Below are positions 56,752 to 64,000 of a stretch of 64,000 nucleotides of DNA, one piece after another; the first letter of the stretch is position 1; the number at the start of each line of letters is the position of its first letter. The translations under genes and the position numbers were made by a program. The DNA is from Usnea hakonensis (Eukaryota; Ascomycota; Lecanoromycetes; Lecanorales; Parmeliaceae), in the NCBI GenBank assembly GCA_013423325.1, contig BLJB01000008.1, forward strand, positions 186,001 through 250,000, written 5' to 3'. The notes below the pieces were generated by a model that saw only the letters and a program-made list of their open reading frames with translations, was not told the origin of the DNA and searched no databases.

Positions 56752-59700
56752 CTAATCCAACCAGTTCGTCTCCAACCCCTCCACAAACTCCATATCCACA
56801 TTAACGAAGCTCCTCCACAGATCTACCTCCAATCTCCAAGGATCCATTTGAATCGCAAACGTAGTAGCCACAGCATACTTCAGCAAATCCTCCTCGTCTT
56901 CACCCATCACCAAGAAAAGATCCTTCTTAATCAACACCTTATCCTTAAACAAGTGCTTGAAAGGCTGGATCCGGAGCCGAGCCGCATGATGGATGCTAAG
57001 CTCCGAGCCCGGCATATCTTTCGGTACGAAGCAGAATTCCCACGCGCGTCCAAGGCCGTCGGTGAACTCGGTGCTCATACGGTTTCCCAGACCGACCATA
57101 AGAGGATAAAAGTGTGGCGCAGACCAAAGCCGTAGGAGAGCGAAACGAGCATTCTCGTGCTGTTTGGCGAATTTACGAGCAGTCATGAGGAAATAGTCGA
57201 GCGAAGGGGGTGGCTCCAGAAATGGTTTCATCTCCAGGCTGTCCGTGAGACCGCGCATGTCAATATAGAAGTCTCTGCTCTCTCGAGTGGGCTCTTTAGC
57301 GGCCATGGCCTTGCCGGGAATCTGATACTGGGATGCGTAAGCATTTTGGATGACACCCGTTTTGTATAACTTTGCGACTATTGGGCGAGTAATGACGTCC
57401 CAGTCTAGTGGGTACTCGTCCAGGTGTTTTGATTGCTTCCAGTAGGTGTCCCATTCTTCGAAGATCTTTTTATCTATCCATTTGTTGCTTGCATGCGTCC
57501 TGCGATTTGGAATACTCTTGGCGCGCTCTGATTGATTGGCAATCAGGGAACCCTTGTGCAAGATGCCATATTCCGACTCGAAGAAGGATGATGAGAAGAA
57601 CAAAGCCATCATACCGCGGGCTTGGAGCATGTCTGGCACCATGCGACGATGCCTGTGTGGAAGCACGCCCAGGAAGTGGAGATCGCGGAGGTACCTAAGT
57701 CTGTTTTTCCCTTCGTCGTATTTAGACATCTGCTCGGTAAGTATGGCGGCTTCTCGATATCGCTGCTCAGCCCCAGGTTCCAAGTCTGCTTGATGCCAAC
57801 TCCGTTTGAAAGCTGCTTGCATGTTAGAGGCGTAAAGGCGCAACGGAAATTCTGGGTTTACCCTTAGATTTCTCTCGGTCTAGAAAGGTGTAGAATGCCT
57901 TTTCAACGTCTTCTTTCTGGATTTTTGGCGACTTCCAATTCTCCAGCAGGGCCAGACATGCCCGTTCTTCTTCACTGAGGGGTGTCTCATCATCTGAGGA
58001 ACCAGCTTCGTAGTCTAGACTGTCCGAGGACGAATTGTCGGACTTGTGGCTGTGCTTGCCAACCTTAACAAGGCGCTTGCTTTCTTCTTTAGGAGATTCG
58101 CCAGATTCGTTTGTGAAAATTTGGTCCTCTAAGGAGAATTCAGTCTCAGCATCAGACGCTTCGTATTCTTCGTCGGTACCCAAATCGCCTATGAATCTTG
58201 TCCAATCCGGGCCCTTGCTCAGGAACTCCTGCATTGAAGTCTCGTGTCCACGAAACAGACCGCCAACGGTTTCTAACGCGCTCTGTTCGGGGAACAGGAT
58301 CGCATCTTCCAGCACATCAGCTTCGTTATAGTATTTGATCAAGTCTGGTTCATGACATTCTGTGCGCTCTCGGCTACCATTGTCTACCATCCATGATGAC
58401 GTTTTTCCCTTTTGAATCGTATCCCAGACGCTGTCAACCACTTCGCCGGGCTTGATATCACGAGCTCGTAAAGTCACGGTGTCTCGAGTGATTGTCCTGA
58501 GAACAGATTCTGCGGGATTATACAAGTCTCGCATAGTACAGAAACGAAGGGCTTTGATGAGTGTCTGAGAGGCAATTAGTGCAGTTCTCAAAAAGGAGAA
58601 CAAAGACATGAGAACCGGTGCAAGTGAACATGCCTGCTGGCACTTGAAAGGGTAGGACTTGAATGGCTTCGCGGGTCGAAAAATAAAGAGGTCAAGGGAC
58701 CAGAACATAAGTGCGGTACTCACCTCTTGAACAGTGTTATATAGAGATGAGAAATGTTCCCCAGGTTCCAAATCCCAGATGTAGAGATCATAGTCTGGCC
58801 AATATCAGTATTGCCGGTACAAGGGCCATTTCCGAGCTACAATGCTTTTCAAAGAACAAGCATATCAAAAACCTCAGTGGACACTAAAAGTTTGTTCAAA
58901 AGAATCAGGGACAAAAAAACATACATTCATTGAAGCCGAAGTGCCAATCTCTCGCTTTCTCTGCTCTGTTTATGTCCATGTCAGCACTTGCAATCCATGA
59001 CTACCGCAGGGAACAGGGCCTCACTCTTCGAAGAACTTTTCGCCTACAAACTTCCTAACTGTCCACTCGTTCTTAGAAGCTCTTCCTATGCCAGACTTGT
59101 TGCGGCTAAGCCACAGCTCGTCATCAGGCGGGGAGGTAATTATTTTTCCGGTCTTCGCGTCACGAATAAGGACTAAAACCTTCGACGTCTGCATTGCCAG
59201 GTACTGCAAAAATCTTCGTGTCGCTGGATCATTGCGCTTAATGTTTGCGCACATAAAATTCCGAACTTCTAAGATGGCGTGGGTCCGACGGAGCTGGCCC
59301 CTTGAGGAGCCGCGTTTGAGGTTTACAGACAGCTCTCTGGCATCTTCGAATTGGTAGTATGGTATGAAGCCCTGAGAATTTTCATCAGTGCGAGTTGAAG
59401 AGGTTAGAACTCAAAAAAAGGGCGAGAAACAACAAAAAAGCAAGTGATGAGTGCAAGGACGACGTGACAGGGATAGAAAGTATCACGGGCATTCAATTCA
59501 ACATAGTAGTACAACGATTCAAATCACAGGACAATGGGAAACAGGATTGTCCTCACCAATTGAAGCAACTGCTGTCTCAAGCGATCACCTTTCCAGCGTA
59601 ACCAATTTGCAGCAGGGAAGTACTGGAAATTGGCAAGTATATTCAAACCGAAGAATTCATCCCAGTGACGGCAGAGTTTGATGGCATCATGAAGGTTGCT

Positions 59701-61433
59701 GTCTTTCGCAATCAGACAGAATTGAAGCCAGCCACCTCGACTAATGGCCTTTTCACTGGGGTAATTGTAGATATATCTTCCGCAAATTTTGACACGCACT
59801 TTCTTGGATTTGAAGTTGCCCACGTCATCCACATCACCAAAGTCAATCCATGTCTTCCCTTTGTCTTCCGGGTTTGATTGGGCCTCGAATCTCTCTTGGA
59901 ACATCTTGTGCTGCTGCGCCTGTTTTTCTCGCTCCGGCGCCCAGCTCTCAGGCAATTTGCGGCTCGACCGTAGCTTCTTTTGGCGGAAATACTCCATGTC
60001 CTTAGGGAGCCTAATCTTTTTCGTCTCATCTGCGAGTTCTTCAATTTCGGCATCCTCCTCTACACCATTGAAGTGTTCATCGTCTGGTTCCTCGCCGCGG
60101 CCAAGATCAGCGCAGGCATCACGGATCTCTTGTAGTCCTGGGTTGTCCAATTTGATTGCGAGGTCCCTCAGATCTGTGTCGGTGACATCTTTGTTGTTCA
60201 GGAAATCTTCAACGCTCTTAGCTTCGATGGCTGCTGGAAGTACTGCGGCATGACCTAAGAGTAGTCGACAGAACAATAGATGCTTCACCTCAGCCATATC
60301 GTGCAGTAACTCATCAATTTCCCCATCTGGAAAGGCGGCGGTCTTATCTCTCAACTGAACAGGGTTATCAATTGTTCCAGAGACATGCATTCCACTGGCA
60401 TATGAAAGCTTGACCCCTTCTCCGAGACGTCGGCGGACTTGTGATGCGGTGTCGTGTGCCAATTTATCCGGCAACGGTAGGTCCGATCCACTGGTCAGGG
60501 CTTTCTGCTTAGATTTCTTCGCCTCTTTGGAGGTCTTTGCAATGTTCGACTCGATAGGTTGTCCTAAATCAGCATCCCTGTTTGGAACAGGCTCTGGAAT
60601 TTTGGTCTCCTGATCACTGCCCATGTCTTCCGTCATAAACAAGATATGCTTGATCAGGTCAACGTAGTTGCCACGCTCATCCTCGATAACGTCTTCGATA
60701 GGATCCCAATGAGCATCTTCTTCCTCCTCGGACATCCGGTCTTTGTAAGCTTCTTCAAGAAATGCTTCAGATCTCTTAGCGTCCTCTCTAGCTCTCAGGT
60801 CCCGCACTCGGAGCCGCATGTCTTTAGCGTGACGTTTGAAGAGAGCTGCCTCCTTCTTGATTCTTTTCTTTTCGCTCTCTCGTTGCGTCTCCTCCACGTC
60901 CTGGGCCTGCCTCACCCAGGAGAACCATTTGCGCTTCTGGTACAACACTTCTGCGGTGCGACGCTCGAGTCGCTCGAGTGCACGCAAGACAATGAATTTG
61001 CGATTACTAAGAGTGTCTAGATAGTGCTGATGACCGTAGTCGAGATGAAGGGAGAAGAAGCGGCTATGATGTAATTTACGAGCACGAATTACTCGTTCGA
61101 AAAGTGCATGCTTCAAAGCCAAATGGTCATAAAGTTCTTGTAGAACCTGTTCGGAATCGACATCTTCAAAATTCTGATTGGCAAGTGCCGTGGAGCAATT
61201 CACGAGGTACGCAGGCGGAGACGCGTCCAAAGCATCGAGACGAGCATTGCGTCTTTTGTAGCCTGCATAGAGACCTAGATTATGTCAGTATACGCTGGAA
61301 GCAATGTAGCTAGAACTTAAACACCTTGGCATTGCTTCGAATGATAATAGCAGAAAAGACCATTGAGAGAGGTAGCTTCGTCCGTGCAACGGGTCTCATC
61401 AGACACGACAAGAGCTGTACACTGCGCGGCCAT
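56752..61433 (-). CDS. Large unknown fungal protein, 1350 aa, seven exons
   Basis: Minus-strand exons are 61433-61325, 61274-59557, 59371-59025, 58965-58925 (41 nt), 58794-58724, 58564-57862 and 57815-56752; they sum to 4053 nt, 1350 aa, with frame kept at every junction. The N-terminus has a Cys/His cluster (MAAQCTALVVSDETRCT, then FCYYHSKQCQGLYAGYKRRN) that looks like a small zinc-binding motif. A long basic coiled-coil-like region follows (EETQRESEKKRIKKEAALFK), then acidic segments. The middle has a soluble alpha/beta-looking domain (RTILFP is intronic; GFIPYYQFEDARELS, VLVLIRDAKTGKIITSPPDD). The joined exons 4-5 read FGFNEYYDLYIWDLEPGEHF. The C-terminal 350 residues end VNVDMEFVEGLETNWLD. 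I do not recognise the function. The 159-nt intron before exon 6 is open in frame and might be retained. Confidence 0.82.
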
Positions 61434-61800
61434 GACGCTGATAATCGTCTCGCTACAACATAGAATTGCGTGACGCGAAAAGCGCGTCAAATTCTGCAGA
61501 CTTTAAGGGTACTCGAATGATGATAGGCCGCAGGTCACGAAGTATAAGGATTTCGAAGAGATTAGTAGGTTGCAAATGCGTGAAATTTCCAAAAAGTGAG
61601 AAAGATGCTGAGGTAAAGATTCTTGTTGTACTTTATGCTCTTCTTGTAGAGTTGCTTTGTGGGCCATAGCAATTTGCGTTCGTGATCTTCAGCAGGGGCT
61701 ACCCTGATGATGACGTATGGAGAGGACCGTGCGACGGATACTTGATTTGGAAAGGACGCGCTATAAGTCCTGTAGGTTTGATCCATGTTTCGTAGCGGTT
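61434..61800. other. Intergenic region
   Basis: Promoter of the 1350-aa gene; no feature seen. Confidence 0.4.
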
Positions 61801-62523
61801 TCATCTCAACAGACATTCACCGGTAATTGGTACGGCAGAATGCTGGTCGGTAAATTCGTTACTGATGCTATCTACTTTACCTTATGTAGAGACAAGATCT
61901 TGGCCAGTAAGCCAGTCTCGGGATGAGAAGAATGGCGCTTGATGGGCCAATGGTGGCTGCCAAAGAGATTGCAATGCCAACGACGAAGATAGCGCCAATC
62001 CTTCGACGAATTGGAAGACGTTCTGAGCACGCAATTCCCCTAATTCCATCGACCACGAATAGCTTGCTGGCGAAATTTGGAGGCCAGAGAGAAGCGCTCC
62101 GAATGGTAGGCCTTGACCCATGTCAACACACAGAAATAATTGATGTTAGGAACCTCACGTGATATACGTGAAGACTATGGCAGCCAGCGATGCCTGGGCA
62201 GCTTTTTCATGGACTTTGGCCCCAATTTAATAGTAGGCCAGGTTTCGGATAGTCGCTCCAACGTAATAGGTGTTCCAGTTAAGGGTGATCTCCCACAAGG
62301 CGACACCCACAGGAGCAACATGTATGATTGCTCGTAGCAAGGCTGTCTTTCGGCTTCGGTGGATGGCTGTCTTTAATGGCTCATCATATCCTTTGCCAAC
62401 GGAAGCGTGTCGCAGTGCTTTGACGCCTGCGACAATCAGATTAAGGCCAAGGACGCGGGAGAGGACTCGGCAGCCATCTTGAATGGCGGACCAAGAGTTT
62501 TTGATTGTTGCAACTGGCTTCAT
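61801..62523 (-). pseudogene. Relic of a multi-pass membrane protein gene
   Basis: From ATG 62523 the frame reads MKPVATIKNSWSAIQDGCRV, then AIIHVAPVGVALWEITLNWN, TYYVGATIRNLAYY, a TAA, and continues in the same frame with IGAKVHEKAAQASLAAIVFT. After a disrupted junction, GLPFGALLSGLQISPASYSW (62121 onward) follows. A frameshift near 62045 leads to IGAIFVVGIAISLAATIGPS and SAILLIPRLAYWP. Together these give several hydrophobic helices in the order seen in a fungal membrane-protein family that I recall from Leotiomycetes (function unknown). The TAA stands where Gln is expected. At least one stop and one frameshift make it a pseudogene. Confidence 0.6.
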
Positions 62524-64000
62524 CGCGGCGCCACTCAATCAGCAAGTTGTATCGATATTGAGCCCTGGTCTTTTTTGGAGGATCCACGGAGAAGATTTAA
62601 GTGTGCTCGTCATCATCCTGTCACGGAGGTGTTCAAGAACATGGAGCAGAAAAGAAGTAGAGAGCACAAGGGCTTTTATATCTACAGACTGAGCAGTTCA
62701 AGGCGCAGCTTCAGGCGTAGCTCGAGCTCACCGTTCTCGCTAAAAACTTTCTCTACAGTGAAATGGAATACTAGAAGTACATTGTAGGCTGAGTGGTAGG
62801 GATGCTGAGTGTTAAAAAGACTGGCACATCTCCCCAAGGCGAGGTGCAGAATAGCAGACCTTTTTGATGGGAGCATATTTGGGAGTCGGAATATCAATTA
62901 CACTCAATTGGGAAGCGCAACGAGCAGGGACGTGGCAAGATTGCCCCAAAACATTTTGTTGTGTCGGTCGGGTAGTACGTACCTTACATTGATTGGACCG
63001 GGTTGGACCCCTTCTATTGCGACCTTTTGCATGCATTTGAATGACGCCGCTAAATTACTGCCTGCTCGTGCCACAATTTATTCATTCAGCAGTCCTTATC
63101 TGATAACCGCGGCCGAGTCTTATTATAGTATCATGCGAATAAAAGGGGCGCCTCAAGGGAAAGAGGGATAAAAGATACAGATCAGTCGCAGCTGAATGCA
63201 AGGCTTCAATATAATTAAGGATTGATTTATTCTGCCTACGCCGTACGTCGCCATGTAGCGACCATACGATTTGATGAGGCTGAGACGAGGGGCAATAAGG
63301 AGCAAGTAACGAGAGAAATGTGGAAATCGAGCGTTACTGTTTTACTGACCGCTGAGCTCTGCTGTCCCCGAGACATGTGTATTTTGGCGACCGACACCGA
63401 TTGCAATATTGCGCAAATCTGTCATCTTCCTGCTGCAGCCTCGAGACATTTGAGGGTCCCCATGTTGAACGCTGCATGTACGCGGAGATCCTTCAAAATC
63501 CTGCCACACGTACGCCTGAGTGAGACCTCCAAGCCTCGCAGTGAAATACAGGGTCAGCCACCGGGAGTCGTACGCTACACTCAGAGTATGGTGACCACAG
63601 CTTCACAGTGTATGCATTGTCCAAATTGAGAGGAAGATTGATATGATTATGTGTCCAAGCCACATAGCATGGCAGACATGGGTGTGGAACCAATGCTCAT
63701 AGCCCTGCCAAGCCATCGATGTGAAGACATCATCATCGTGGCAGTGTTTTTCCACCGACATGTGAAACATATAGGGCCGCTCGGATCGAATTGATTGAAG
63801 CTGGTCAAAATGTCATTAGTTGGAAGCTACCTTTCTATGGAGGAGGGTTTTCCTGGCAACTCATGGAGATCATCCCTATAACTAGTAGTCAGTGGGTAGA
63901 TCACGAGCAGTCTGTGGTGCCCGATACGCATCAGCGTCCATCTTAGGTAAATCTTACAGCTTGCAAGGGAGCCCAGTATACTGACTGGATGTGTCATCAA
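62524..64000. other. Gene-free stretch to the window end
   Basis: Short ORFs on both strands (for example 62407-62787, 63222-63629) without recognisable domains, signal peptides or splice structure. A gene entering from the right edge cannot be excluded. Confidence 0.35.

Noticed and set aside
1..64000. tRNA, rRNA, CRISPR arrays, intact transposons with terminal repeats
   Set aside because: Looked for B-box-like GGTTCGANTCC, regular spaced repeats and long terminal repeats; nothing convincing was seen by eye.

Overview
The window is nuclear DNA of a filamentous ascomycete (Pezizomycotina). The evidence is short GT-AG introns of about 46-75 bases with CTRAC/CTAAT-type branch sites, typical fungal gene families (HET, STAND/NACHT-ankyrin, fungal F-box, mitochondrial mL54, Rex1), and stop codons that look like RIP (CpA to TpA) damage. 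Several lineage-restricted families resemble ones I associate with Leotiomycetes; that placement is inference. No tRNA, rRNA, CRISPR array or intact transposon was seen. Exon coordinates were worked out by eye from splice signals and frame continuity. All the multi-exon models reported below close in frame.

Layout. 0-5.8 kb is a normal housekeeping block: the 5' part of an unknown Ser/Pro-rich gene running off the left edge (-), ribulose-phosphate 3-epimerase with six exons, two of them only 16 and 15 nt (+), and a type II membrane nucleotide pyrophosphatase/phosphodiesterase (+). 5.8-22.8 kb is a gene-poor graveyard with no convincingly intact large gene. It holds degraded fragments of a Ty3/gypsy-like retroelement, an SF1 (UPF1-like) helicase, a C2H2 finger, an SNF2-like helicase, a diverged pair of small paralogues, a GATA-like finger and an F-box-like protein full of stops. 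22.8-27.1 kb holds an amidoligase (+) and the RNA exonuclease Rex1 (-).

27-43.6 kb is accessory-rich with some core genes: a HET-domain gene killed by three in-frame stops (-), a predicted small secreted protein (+), a short Cys-rich F-box protein (+), mitochondrial ribosomal protein mL54 (+), a 665-aa membrane protein with a GC-AG intron (+), a small zinc-finger ORF (+), and a 1097-aa NACHT-ankyrin NLR-like protein (-). 43.6-51 kb is mostly non-coding and carries a tandem segmental duplication of an unknown gene. Copy 1 has premature TGA codons and copy 2 has frameshifts plus nested tandem duplications. 51-56.7 kb has an F-box protein, a short ORF with an internal TGA and a secreted Cys-rich 433-aa protein (all +). 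56.7-61.4 kb is one large seven-exon gene for a 1350-aa unknown protein (-). 61.4-64 kb is non-coding apart from a decayed membrane-protein gene.

Working together: no biosynthetic cluster or operon-like unit is evident. Core functions (pentose phosphate epimerase, mL54, Rex1) are interleaved with non-self-recognition/degradation families (HET, NLR, F-box) and lineage-specific genes, and many of the latter are decaying.
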